Part shown: positions 48,263 through 56,267 of the stretch, one piece after another
Position numbering within the stretch: the stretch's first letter is position 1
Layout: each line of letters opens with the position of its first letter
Assembly (NCBI GenBank): GCA_963709665.1
Contig: CAVPWU010000011.1
Location: 248,001-312,000 of the forward strand
Origin: DASZIT01 sp963709665
GTDB lineage: Bacteria; Actinomycetota; Acidimicrobiia; Acidimicrobiales; RAAP-2
Direction: 5' to 3'
Length of the DNA stretch: 64,000 nucleotides
The notes under the pieces: generated by a model
Database searches by the model: none
The model's input: only the letters and a program-made list of their open reading frames with translations
What the model was told of the DNA's origin: nothing
Program-made: the position numbers and the translations under genes

Positions 48263-49627
48263 CTAGCTCGAGGCCAGGTCCTTCAGGGCCGGCTCGATGG
48301 CCCGGTGGAAGGTGGGATAGGCGTAGATCATGTGCCGGAGGGTCTCGGTCGGCACCTCGGCGTGCACGGCCAGGGTGAGCAGGCCCAGCACCTCACCGCC
48401 CATCGGACCGGCCGACGAGGCCCCCACCAGCACGCCCCGGTCGGCGTCCTCCACCAGCTTGATGTAGCCGCGGTTGCCGGCCTTGTGGATCCAGCCCCGG
48501 GCCGAGGTCTCGAGCTCCGTGAACCCCACGTTCACCCGCAGGCCCTTCTCCCGGGCCGCCCGCTCGTTGAGGCCCACCGAGCCGATCTCCGGGTCGGTGA
48601 AGGTGACCCGGGGCACGGCCCGGTAGTCGGCCGGGGTCACCGGCTCGCCCAGGATGTCGTGGACCACGATGTCGGCCTGGTACATCGACACGTGGGTGAA
48701 CGCCCCCTTGGCGGTCACGTCGCCGACCGCCCACACCCCCTCCACCACCCGGAGATGGTCGTCCACGGGGACGGCGCGGGCATCGGCGGCGATCCCCAGC
48801 GACTCGAGCCCCAGGCCGGCCAGGGACGGGCGCCGGCCGGTGGCCACCAGCAGGCGCTCCACCACCACCGGGGACACGCCCCCGACGTGGAGGGTGAACT
48901 GCCCGTCCTGGTGGGCCACCGATTCGATGGTCACCCCGGTGAGCACGCCGATCCCCTCGTCGGCGAAGACCTCGGCCAGTAGCTCCCCGGCCTCGGGCTC
49001 CTCGGGCCCCATCAGCCGGGGACCCAGCTCCAGCACCGTCACCCGGGACCCGAACCGCGAGAAGACCTGGGCCAGCTCCACCCCGATCGGGCCGCCGCCG
49101 ATGATGGCCAGCGAGGCGGGGACCTCCTCGGTCTCGATGGCGTCGCGGTTGTTCCAGGCCGGCACGTCGGCCAGCCCGGGGATGGGCGGGCTCCACGAGG
49201 TCGCCCCCACCCCCAGCACCACCGCCCGGGAGGCCTCGAAGGTCCGGTCCCCCACCACCACCGTCGAGGGCCCCTCGAGGTGCGCCCACCCCCGGACGAA
49301 CCGGCCGCCCTTCCGCTCGAACCGCTCGACGGCCACCGTGTCGTCCCAGTCGTCGGTGGCCTCCTTCCGGATGCGCTCGGCGACCGGGGCCCAGGCGGGC
49401 GTCACCGACGACTCCCCGGCGATGCCCGGGATGCGACGTCCCTCGGCCAGGAGGTCGGAGCCCCGGATCATCATCTTGGAGGGGATGCACCCCCAGTAGG
49501 GGCACTCGCCGCCCACCAGGCGCCCGTCGATCCCGACCACGTCGAGGCCGGCCTCGGCCAGCCGCTCGGCGACGTCCTCACTCCCCGGTCCCATCCCCAC
49601 CACGATCACTTCAGCGTGCTCGGTCAC
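48263..49627 (-). CDS. FAD-dependent pyridine nucleotide-disulfide oxidoreductase
   Basis: A 454-residue class I flavin disulfide reductase. FAD binding: VIVVGMGPGSEDVAERLAEAGL. The redox-active pair is in GGECPYWGCIPSKMM (Cys-X4-Cys). NAD(P) binding is IIGGGPIGVELAQVF, and the second FAD contact is VWAVGDVT. The C-terminal dimer domain ends AYPTFHRAIEPAL, where the usual HPTxxE catalytic pair is changed. It resembles actinobacterial mercuric-reductase-like proteins of unknown substrate, and there is no N-terminal HMA domain. The GTG at 49627 is selected because upstream sequence is low complexity. It converges on egtD. Confidence 0.88.
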   Translation of the reverse strand: MTEHAEVIVVGMGPGSEDVAERLAEAGLDVVGIDGRLVGGECPYWGCIPSKMMIRGSDLLAEGRRIPGIAGESSVTPAWAPVAERIRKEATDDWDDTVAVERFERKGGRFVRGWAHLEGPSTVVVGDRTFEASRAVVLGVGATSWSPPIPGLADVPAWNNRDAIETEEVPASLAIIGGGPIGVELAQVFSRFGSRVTVLELGPRLMGPEEPEAGELLAEVFADEGIGVLTGVTIESVAHQDGQFTLHVGGVSPVVVERLLVATGRRPSLAGLGLESLGIAADARAVPVDDHLRVVEGVWAVGDVTAKGAFTHVSMYQADIVVHDILGEPVTPADYRAVPRVTFTDPEIGSVGLNERAAREKGLRVNVGFTELETSARGWIHKAGNRGYIKLVEDADRGVLVGASSAGPMGGEVLGLLTLAVHAEVPTETLRHMIYAYPTFHRAIEPALKDLASS

Positions 49628-49919
49628 GGCGCTCCTCGCTCTGTTCCGTCGTTCCACGGCTCCGGTCGTCCACCGTCCCACCGTCCCACCGCCCCACCGC
49701 CGATGGCCAACCCGCCCCTCGGCCCCGGCCGGCCCGCCCCCGGGTCTACCGCACGGGCTGGTCGGCCGTTCGGCGACCGCCCGACCCGCCCCGCCCCGAC
49801 CCCTCCCGCCCCCGGGCCCCCCCGCCCCCCGGGCCCCCGGTCGGCCCCTCCCGCCTCCTCCATCGGACCCGGTCGGCACCGGAGGGAACATGCCCGGGCG
49901 CCCGGGCGTTGAACCTCAC

Positions 49920-50213
49920 ATGACCGTACGAGCGACATGGAACGGCGCCGTTCTCGCCGAAAGTGACCGGACCGTGGTGGTGGAGGGCAACCACTACTTC
50001 CCCGACGACCAGGTGCACTCGGAGTACTTCGAGGCCAGCGACACCCGGTCGGTCTGCCCGTGGAAGGGCACCGCCAGCTACCGGACGGTGACCGTCGACG
50101 GGGCCCGCAACGAGGACGCCGCCTGGTACTACCCGGAGCCGAAGGACGCCGCCAAGGAGATCCTCGGCCACACCGCCTTCTGGAAGGGCGTGGAGGTCTC
50201 CGAGGTCGCCTGA
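49920..50213 (+). CDS. DUF427 family protein
   Basis: A 97-residue beta-rich protein of the DUF427 family: VRATWNGAVLAESDRTVVVEGNHYFP, the conserved SVCPWKGTASYRTV and DAAWYYPEPKDAAKEI blocks, and the terminal FWKGVEV. The biochemical function is unknown. The ATG at 49920 precedes the conserved beginning, though no clear ribosome site is seen. It is divergent from the oxidoreductase gene and convergent with rlmB. Confidence 0.9.
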   Translation: MTVRATWNGAVLAESDRTVVVEGNHYFPDDQVHSEYFEASDTRSVCPWKGTASYRTVTVDGARNEDAAWYYPEPKDAAKEILGHTAFWKGVEVSEVA

Positions 50214-50297
50214 GTCTCCGCGATCGCCGGAGGCTCCGAGGTCGCCGGAGTCGCCGGACGCCGGCCCCGGGTCGACCGGGGGACCTCGGTCCCCGTC

Positions 50298-51338
50298 TCA
50301 GCCCCGACGACGGGCGATGTCGAAGCAGGCGATCGATCCCGCCGTGGCCACGTTGAGCGACGACAGGGTGCCGTGCTGGGGGATGGCGGCCAGGGCGTCG
50401 CACCGCTTCCGGGTGAGCGGAGCCAGCCCGTCGCCCTCGGAGCCGACCACCAGCGCCACCGGCTGATCGCCCAGCGGAAGGTCGTAGAGGGAGCGGGGGG
50501 CGTCGCCGTCGAGGCCCACCGTCCAGAGGCCCAGGCTCGACATCCGCTGGAGGGCGCTGGGCACCCCGGGCACCAGCGTCATCCGGAGGTACTCGATGGC
50601 GCCGGCCGCCACCTTGGCCACCGTGGGGGAGAGATGGGCGGAGCGGTGCTTGGGGAGCACGATGCCGGTCACCCCGGCGCACTCCGCGCTCCGCAGCAGG
50701 TTCCCCAGGTTGTGGGGGTCGGTGACCCCGTCGAACACCAGCAGGAACGGCGGACGACCCTTACCGGTCGGCTGGCACAGTTCCTCGAGGTCGGTGCCCT
50801 CCACCGCCGAGGCCAGGGCCACCACCCCCTGGGGTCCCTCGGTGCGGGCCACCTGGTCGATCCGGCGGCGCGAGACCCGCTCCACCTTCACCCGCCGCTT
50901 GACCGCCAACGCCTCGATCTCGTCGAGGATGGCCGCCGGGTCCATGCCCTCGGCCACCAGCAGCTGCCGGACCCGCCGCCGGTTGGCGTGCAGCAGCTCC
51001 CGGACCGCCTGGCGGCCCTCCACCTGCTCGCCCCCCAGGCCGACCGACTCGCTCCGTCGACGATCACCCGGTCGGTCCCGGTCGTCGTCAGCCCGGCGGA
51101 CGGGACCTGCCCCGCCCCCGGCGCGGGCGCCGCGGCCGGAGCCTCCACCCGCACCACGCCCGCCCGACCCGGCGGAGCCGCCCCGGCCACCGGCACTCCC
51201 GCCCCGGCCGCCGGCACCCCCCCGACCGGCCGCGCTCCCGCCCCGGGCCCCCGCCCCGCCCTTGCCCGCCGAGCTCCCGCCCCAGGCCCCGGGTCCGGTG
51301 CGCTTGGGCGGGCGTCCCCGCCCGGATCCCGGGCTCAC
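50298..51338 (-). CDS. rlmB: 23S rRNA 2'-O-ribose methyltransferase, TrmH/RlmB type
   Basis: A 346-residue SPOUT methyltransferase. After a Gly/Arg/Ala-rich disordered N-terminus of about 85 residues, the substrate-binding domain starts at EGRQAVRELL. The knotted catalytic domain has FLLVFDGVTDPHNLGNLLRS (motif 1), ALVVGSEGDGLAPLTRKRCD (motif 2) and LSSLNVATAGSIACFDIARR (motif 3). It would methylate G2251-equivalent 23S rRNA. The GTG at 51338 overlaps ispF by 4 bases. It is last gene of carD-ispD-ispF-rlmB. Confidence 0.92.
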   Translation of the reverse strand: MSPGSGRGRPPKRTGPGAWGGSSAGKGGAGARGGSAAGRGGAGGRGGSAGGRGGSAGSGGRGAGGGSGRGARAGGGAGPVRRADDDRDRPGDRRRSESVGLGGEQVEGRQAVRELLHANRRRVRQLLVAEGMDPAAILDEIEALAVKRRVKVERVSRRRIDQVARTEGPQGVVALASAVEGTDLEELCQPTGKGRPPFLLVFDGVTDPHNLGNLLRSAECAGVTGIVLPKHRSAHLSPTVAKVAAGAIEYLRMTLVPGVPSALQRMSSLGLWTVGLDGDAPRSLYDLPLGDQPVALVVGSEGDGLAPLTRKRCDALAAIPQHGTLSSLNVATAGSIACFDIARRRG

Positions 51339-51883
51339 GACCGGCCCCCCGGGATCGCCCCGGCTCCGTCGCCCAGCGGCGCCAGCAGGACCACCGCCGT
51401 GCAGGCGATCCCCTCGGCGCGGCCCAGGGCGCCCAGGCCCTCGGCCCGGGTGGCCTTGACGTTCACCGGGGCGCCGAGGGCGGTCGACAGCCGCTCGGAC
51501 ATGGCCTCGACCCTGGACGCCAGCCTGGGTCGCTCCGCCACCACCGTGCAGTCGCCGTTCACCGGCGTCCAGCCCGCCTCGGCGGCCAACGCCACCACCT
51601 GGGCGAGCAGGGCGATGCTGTCGGCCCCCGCCCACGCCGGATCGGTGTCGGGAGCGTGGCGGCCCAGGTCACCGAGGCCGGCCGCCCCCAGGACGGCGTC
51701 GGCGACGGCGTGGGCCACCACGTCGGCGTCGCTGTGCCCCTCCAACCCGGTCACGCCCTCCCCGGTGATCGCCACCCCACCCAGGACCAGGGGGCGGTCG
51801 GGGTCGTCGGAGAACCGGTGGACGTCGATGCCCTGCCCCACCCGGAACCCGGCGGCCGGCCCGGGGGCCGGGCCGGCGGTCAC
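51335..51883 (-). CDS. ispF: 2-C-methyl-D-erythritol 2,4-cyclodiphosphate synthase
   Basis: A 182-residue MEP-pathway enzyme that cyclises CDP-ME 2-phosphate to MEcPP. Metal ligands are in GIDVHRF (Asp and His) and the later His in GHSDADVVAHAVADA. The C-terminal NVKATRAEGLGALGRAEGI is characteristic. The GTG at 51883 overlaps the ispD stop by 4 bases, and the gene's own stop overlaps rlmB. It acts two steps after IspD. Confidence 0.95.
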   Translation of the reverse strand: MTAGPAPGPAAGFRVGQGIDVHRFSDDPDRPLVLGGVAITGEGVTGLEGHSDADVVAHAVADAVLGAAGLGDLGRHAPDTDPAWAGADSIALLAQVVALAAEAGWTPVNGDCTVVAERPRLASRVEAMSERLSTALGAPVNVKATRAEGLGALGRAEGIACTAVVLLAPLGDGAGAIPGGRS

Positions 51884-52536
51884 GGCACCGCCCCGGAGGG
51901 CAGCAGCGCCTCGGCCACGGTCAGGTCCTCGGGGTAGGTCAGCTTCAGGTTGGTGGGTACGCCGGGCACGGTGCGCACCGTAGCCCCGCGGGCCTCCAGG
52001 AGCCCCGCATCGTCGGTGGCCTCCCCGCCGGCGGCGTGGGCGGCCCGGAGGGTGGAGGCCACGAACGCCTGGGGGGTCTGGACGGTCACCATCCCGGCGC
52101 GGTCGACGGTGGCGGTCACCACCCCGTCGGTCACCCGCTTCACCGTGTCGGACACCGGCACCACCGGGATGGCCCCGTCGGCCCCCCCGGACACCACGGC
52201 TGCCACCACCGCCTCGAAGAGCGAGGGCGGGGCCAGCGGGCGGGCGGCGTCGTGGATGACGATCACCGCCGCCTCCTCCGGCACCGCGGCCAGGCCCGCC
52301 CGGACCGAGGCGCTCCGGGAGTCGCCACCGGCCACCACCAGGTCGGCACCCCAGGCATCGTCGGTCGTCACGGCCCCGGAGCCGTCCGGGTCGCCACCGG
52401 CCGGCACCACCACCACCACGCCGGAGGCCACCGACCGGGCGGCCTGCACCGACCAGGCGATGACCGGTCGACCGGCCAGCTCGAGGAACTGCTTGGGGCG
52501 GCCGAACCGGGTTCCGGTGCCCCCCGCCACCACCAC
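51880..52536 (-). CDS. ispD: 2-C-methyl-D-erythritol 4-phosphate cytidylyltransferase
   Basis: A 218-residue cytidylyltransferase that makes CDP-ME from MEP and CTP. The nucleotide loop is VVAGGTGTRFGRPKQFLEL, the substrate site is VIVIHDAARPLAPPSLF, and QTPQAF and TDDAGLLEARG follow. The start is the first of three consecutive GTG codons (52536), 23 bp after carD. carD-ispD-ispF is a conserved actinobacterial arrangement. Confidence 0.95.
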   Translation of the reverse strand: MVVAGGTGTRFGRPKQFLELAGRPVIAWSVQAARSVASGVVVVVPAGGDPDGSGAVTTDDAWGADLVVAGGDSRSASVRAGLAAVPEEAAVIVIHDAARPLAPPSLFEAVVAAVVSGGADGAIPVVPVSDTVKRVTDGVVTATVDRAGMVTVQTPQAFVASTLRAAHAAGGEATDDAGLLEARGATVRTVPGVPTNLKLTYPEDLTVAEALLPSGAVP

Positions 52537-52559
52537 GGCCCAGACCGGGGCCCCTGGGC

Positions 52560-53036
52560 TCAGGGAAGCGCCTCGTCGAGCCGCAGCTCGGCGGTCTCCT
52601 CGTCGACGGCCAGGGCGAAGGTCAGCTCGGACACCAGGATCTGGCGGGCCCGGCTGAGCATGCGCTTCTCGCCGGCCGACAGCCCCTTGTCCTTGTCCCG
52701 GATCGACAGGTTCCGGACCACTTCGGCCACCTGGTAGATGTCGCCGGACCGGAGCTTCTCCGAGTGGTTCTTGTACCGCCGCGACCAGTTGGTGGGCATC
52801 CGGGCCTCCTTCTTCCGGAGCACCGCGAACACCTCCTCGACCTCTTCGTCGTTGATGACCTCGCGGAGGCCGACGCCTTCCGTGTTGTCGGCCGGGACCA
52901 TGAGGGTCAGATCCCCGTAGGCGAGACGGAGTACCAGGTACTCCTTCTTCTCTCCGAAGGCCTCCTTGGTCTCGCGTCGTTCAACGACAGCCGCGCCGTG
53001 GTGCGGATAGACGACCTTGTCACCGATGTCGAACAC
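52560..53036 (-). CDS. carD: CarD-family RNA polymerase-binding regulator
   Basis: A 158-residue global transcription regulator. The N-terminal RNA-polymerase-interacting Tudor-like domain is FDIGDKVVYPHHGAAVVERR, with LVLRLAYGDLTLMVPADN. The C-terminal helical domain contains NWSRRYKNHSEKLRSGDIYQ, whose Trp wedges into the -10 region of rRNA promoters. AGGAGG before the GTG at 53036 fixes the start. It stabilises open complexes in actinobacteria. Confidence 0.96.
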   Translation of the reverse strand: MFDIGDKVVYPHHGAAVVERRETKEAFGEKKEYLVLRLAYGDLTLMVPADNTEGVGLREVINDEEVEEVFAVLRKKEARMPTNWSRRYKNHSEKLRSGDIYQVAEVVRNLSIRDKDKGLSAGEKRMLSRARQILVSELTFALAVDEETAELRLDEALP

Positions 53037-53171
53037 CGTTCCTCCTGGCGTTGCGTGCTGATCCCGGGCAGGTGAGCGACATCGGGACCGCGTAGACGAA
53101 GCAACCAAGGGTACACGGTGCCGGGTCCCTCCCCGACCCGCCCCCCGACGCCACCGCCGGTGTGCCTGCGC

Positions 53172-54263
53172 CTACTGGTAGCGCTCGAAGATGCTGGTCT
53201 CGGCCAGCCGGGCCAGGCCCTCCTTGACCGAGCGGGCCTTGGCCACCCCCACGCCCTCCACCTGCTCGAGCTCGGTCAGCGAGGCCCGCATGATCTGCTG
53301 CAGGTTCACGAACCGGTCCACGATGCGCTCGATGATGGTGTCCGACAGGCGGGGCAGGCGGTGGAGGAGCCGGTAGCCACGGGGCTCCACCCCGGAGTGG
53401 ATGTCGGTGAGGGAGGCGGGCAGGGAGAGCACCTCGGTCACCCGATGGACGTCCACCAGCTCGTCGGGCGTCAGGTTGGCCAGCCGGGTGGCGGCCCGCT
53501 CGACGGCGTCGGCCCGCTGGGCGGGAGCCGGGGAGGTGTGCCGGAGGTAGTCCCGGATGACCAGGCGCAGCGAGTCGGACACCCCGTCCATCAGCTCGGC
53601 CAGCTGCAGCCGGACCAGGCGGCCGTCGTCGCCCAGCTCCACCAGGTACCCGGAGACCTCGTCGGCGATCCGCACCACCATCTCCGCCGACTGGAGGGCG
53701 GCGGCCACGTCCCCCACCGACACGGTGTCCTCCACCTCGAGGGAGGACAGACCGGTGAGCGTGACGTCGAACCGGCTCCGGAAGCGCTCCAGGGTGGCCA
53801 GGGCCTGGTCGGCACGGTCGCGGAGCCAGCTGATCGGCTGCAGGGTGTGCTTCTGGTCGTTCCGGTAGACGGCGATGATCGACATGGCGGCCGACACCGA
53901 CAGCACCGGGACGTCGATCGACCGGGCGACCCGCTCGGCGGTGCGGTGGCGGGTCCCCGTCTCGGTGGTGGGGATGGAGGCCTTGGGCATCAGGTGGACG
54001 TTGGCCCGGGCGATACGGGAGGCGTCCGAGGCCAGGATGATGGCGCCGTCCATTTTGGCCAGCTCCGACAGTCGCTGGGGGCTGAACTCGGCGTCGAGCA
54101 GGAAGCCCCCCGAGCAGATGGAGAGCACCGCCGGGTCGTCGCCCACCACCACCAGGGCGCCCCGCTTGGCCTGCAGTACCCGGTCGAGACCGTCGCGCAA
54201 CGGCCGTCCCGGCGCGGCCATGGCCAGTGCCTCGTTGAGCGCCGTCTGCTGGCGAGTGCTCAC
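53172..54263 (-). CDS. disA: Diadenylate cyclase/DNA integrity scanning protein DisA
   Basis: A 363-residue c-di-AMP synthase. The DAC domain has the catalytic motifs KMDGAIIL (DGA) and GTRHRTAERVA (RHR), with VVGDDPAVLSICSGGFLLD upstream. The middle helical linker and C-terminal helix-hairpin-helix domain (LEQVEGVGVAKARSVKEGL) bind branched DNA. The GTG at 54263 is preferred because the frame upstream enters low-complexity sequence shared with the radA end. It lies next to radA, its known functional neighbour. Confidence 0.95.
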   Translation of the reverse strand: MSTRQQTALNEALAMAAPGRPLRDGLDRVLQAKRGALVVVGDDPAVLSICSGGFLLDAEFSPQRLSELAKMDGAIILASDASRIARANVHLMPKASIPTTETGTRHRTAERVARSIDVPVLSVSAAMSIIAVYRNDQKHTLQPISWLRDRADQALATLERFRSRFDVTLTGLSSLEVEDTVSVGDVAAALQSAEMVVRIADEVSGYLVELGDDGRLVRLQLAELMDGVSDSLRLVIRDYLRHTSPAPAQRADAVERAATRLANLTPDELVDVHRVTEVLSLPASLTDIHSGVEPRGYRLLHRLPRLSDTIIERIVDRFVNLQQIMRASLTELEQVEGVGVAKARSVKEGLARLAETSIFERYQ

Positions 54264-54369
54264 CGGCGAATGGTACCCGCCGGCACCGTCGGGCGCCCTG
54301 GAAACGCGGGCCCCGACAGTCCGCTGTCGGTCACCTGGACGGTGCCCACCACTCGGCCGACCCGGGCGG

Positions 54370-55986
54370 TCACCGACCGTCCTCGTCCGCAGCGATATCC
54401 GCGGCGATGTCCCGGAAGGGGTCCGGGTCCCCGTCCCGGCCGACGGGCGCACTCCCGTCCCCGGCGGGGGCATCCCCGTCGGCCCGGAACCTCCGGTCGA
54501 TCGCCTCGAGGGCGGCCTCGAGCTCCTCGTCGTCCGACCCCCCGTCCCCGTGCACCACCGTCAGGTCCCCCATCGACCGGCGGTGACGCGGCACGTCCGG
54601 GGTCGGGGGCGGCCCCACGCCGCACAGGTCGAGCGCCCCGGCCACGGTCTCCGCCCGGATCAGCTCCATGCCGGCCGGTCCGGCCGGTGAGTTGCCGGGC
54701 ACCACCGCCCGCCGGAATCCGAGGCGGGCCGCCTCCTCGAGCCGCTTGCCCACATTGTCGACCTGCCGGACCTCACCACCCAGTCCCACCTCGCCCAGCG
54801 CCACCAGGTCGGGCGGGAGCGGGCGACCGGTGGCGGCCGACGCCACCGCCAGGGCCACCGCCAGGTCGGCGGCGGGCTCGGTGACCCGCACCCCGCCGGC
54901 CACCGAGGCGAACACGTCGAGCCGGGGAAGGTCGAGGCCGGAGTACCGCGCCAGCACGGCCAGGGTCATGACCAGACGACTGCCGTCCAGGCCGACCACC
55001 GACCGTTTGGGGGTTGCCGCCCCCATGGGCGTCACCAGGGCCTGGAGCTCCACCAGGAGGGTCCTGCGGCCCTGCATGGCCGGGAGCACGCTGCCACCCG
55101 CCACCCCGGGCCGCCGGTCCCCGAGGAGCAGGCGCCCGGGGTCGTCCACCCGGTTGAGGCCGTGGTCGGCCATTTCGAACAGTCCCAGCTCGCCGGTGGG
55201 CCCGTAACGGTGCTTGACCGCCACCAGCAGCCGGAGCGAGTGGTGACGGTCACCCTCGAAGGAGAGCACGGTGTCGACCATGTGCTCGAGCGCCCGGGGA
55301 CCCGCCAACGAGCCGTCCTTGGTGACATGGCCGACCAGCACCACCGCCACCTGCCGGGCCTTGGCCAGGCCGACCAGCTGGTCGGCGCACTCCCGGACCT
55401 GGGTGACGCTCCCGGGCACCCCACCGGCCCGGCGCTGGCCGGCGGTGGCCGGACCCACCGCCACCGCCTGGATGGAGTCCACCACCACCAGGTCGCAGTC
55501 GGTCTCCACCACGGCGGCGGCCACCGCTCCCACATCGGTCACCGGCAGGATGAGGAGGCCGGGCGGCACCGCCCCCAGCCGCTCGGCCCGCAGGCGGACC
55601 TGGTGGGCCGACTCCTCGGCGGAGACCAGCAGCACCCGGTGGCCGGCGGCGGCCCGGGCCATCAGCACCTGCAGCAGCAGGGTCGACTTGCCGATGCCCG
55701 GCTCGCCCCCCAGGAGGGTGACCGAGCCCGGCACCAGCCCGCCGGCCAGCACCCGGTCGAATTCGTCCACCCCGGTGGAGATGGCCTTGGCCTCGCTCAG
55801 GTCCACCGACGACAGGGGCATGGGCATGGCCGAGAGGTCCAGCTCGTTCACCGCCTGCACCAGCGGGTCGAGGGCGGACTCCTCCACCAGGGTGTTCCAC
55901 TCCCCGCAGGTCGGGCAGCGGCCCACCCACTGGGGCGTGGTGGCACCGCAGTCGATGCAACGGTGGCGTCGGATGGTCTTGGCCAT
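54370..55986 (-). CDS. radA: DNA repair protein RadA (Sms)
   Basis: A 538-residue branch-migration helicase. The N-terminal zinc finger is CIDCGATTPQWVGRCPTCGEW, followed by a RecA-like ATPase with Walker A GEPGIGKST and Walker B DLVVVDSIQAV. The RadA-specific KNRFG motif appears as KHRYG. A C-terminal Lon-protease-like domain has the region GLDLPRLDVFASVAGGVRV. An extra acidic tail of about 80 residues (DDEELEAALEAIDRRF, ADIAADEDGR) is longer than usual. The ATG at 55986 begins exactly at MAKTIRRHRC. Confidence 0.95.
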   Translation of the reverse strand: MAKTIRRHRCIDCGATTPQWVGRCPTCGEWNTLVEESALDPLVQAVNELDLSAMPMPLSSVDLSEAKAISTGVDEFDRVLAGGLVPGSVTLLGGEPGIGKSTLLLQVLMARAAAGHRVLLVSAEESAHQVRLRAERLGAVPPGLLILPVTDVGAVAAAVVETDCDLVVVDSIQAVAVGPATAGQRRAGGVPGSVTQVRECADQLVGLAKARQVAVVLVGHVTKDGSLAGPRALEHMVDTVLSFEGDRHHSLRLLVAVKHRYGPTGELGLFEMADHGLNRVDDPGRLLLGDRRPGVAGGSVLPAMQGRRTLLVELQALVTPMGAATPKRSVVGLDGSRLVMTLAVLARYSGLDLPRLDVFASVAGGVRVTEPAADLAVALAVASAATGRPLPPDLVALGEVGLGGEVRQVDNVGKRLEEAARLGFRRAVVPGNSPAGPAGMELIRAETVAGALDLCGVGPPPTPDVPRHRRSMGDLTVVHGDGGSDDEELEAALEAIDRRFRADGDAPAGDGSAPVGRDGDPDPFRDIAADIAADEDGR

Positions 55987-56267
55987 GGGGCGATGGTAGG
56001 GAACGGGTGCGACAGGTGGGGCCATGGTGCGCCGATCGGGGCTGCAGCCGGCTCCGATCGTGCACCTTGGCACTCCGCCCGCCCCGCCGGACCCGCCCCG
56101 CCACCCACCACGACCCGCCACCCACCACCCGCTCCGGTCCGGTCGATCCGGGCCCCGGAACGGCCGAACCCCCCGCCACCAGGTGACAGGGGGTTCGCAG
56201 TACCGCATCGGGCCCACCGGTCGGCCCCGCCCGGCAGCGCCGGTGGACCGCCCGGGGCGGGCCGGGG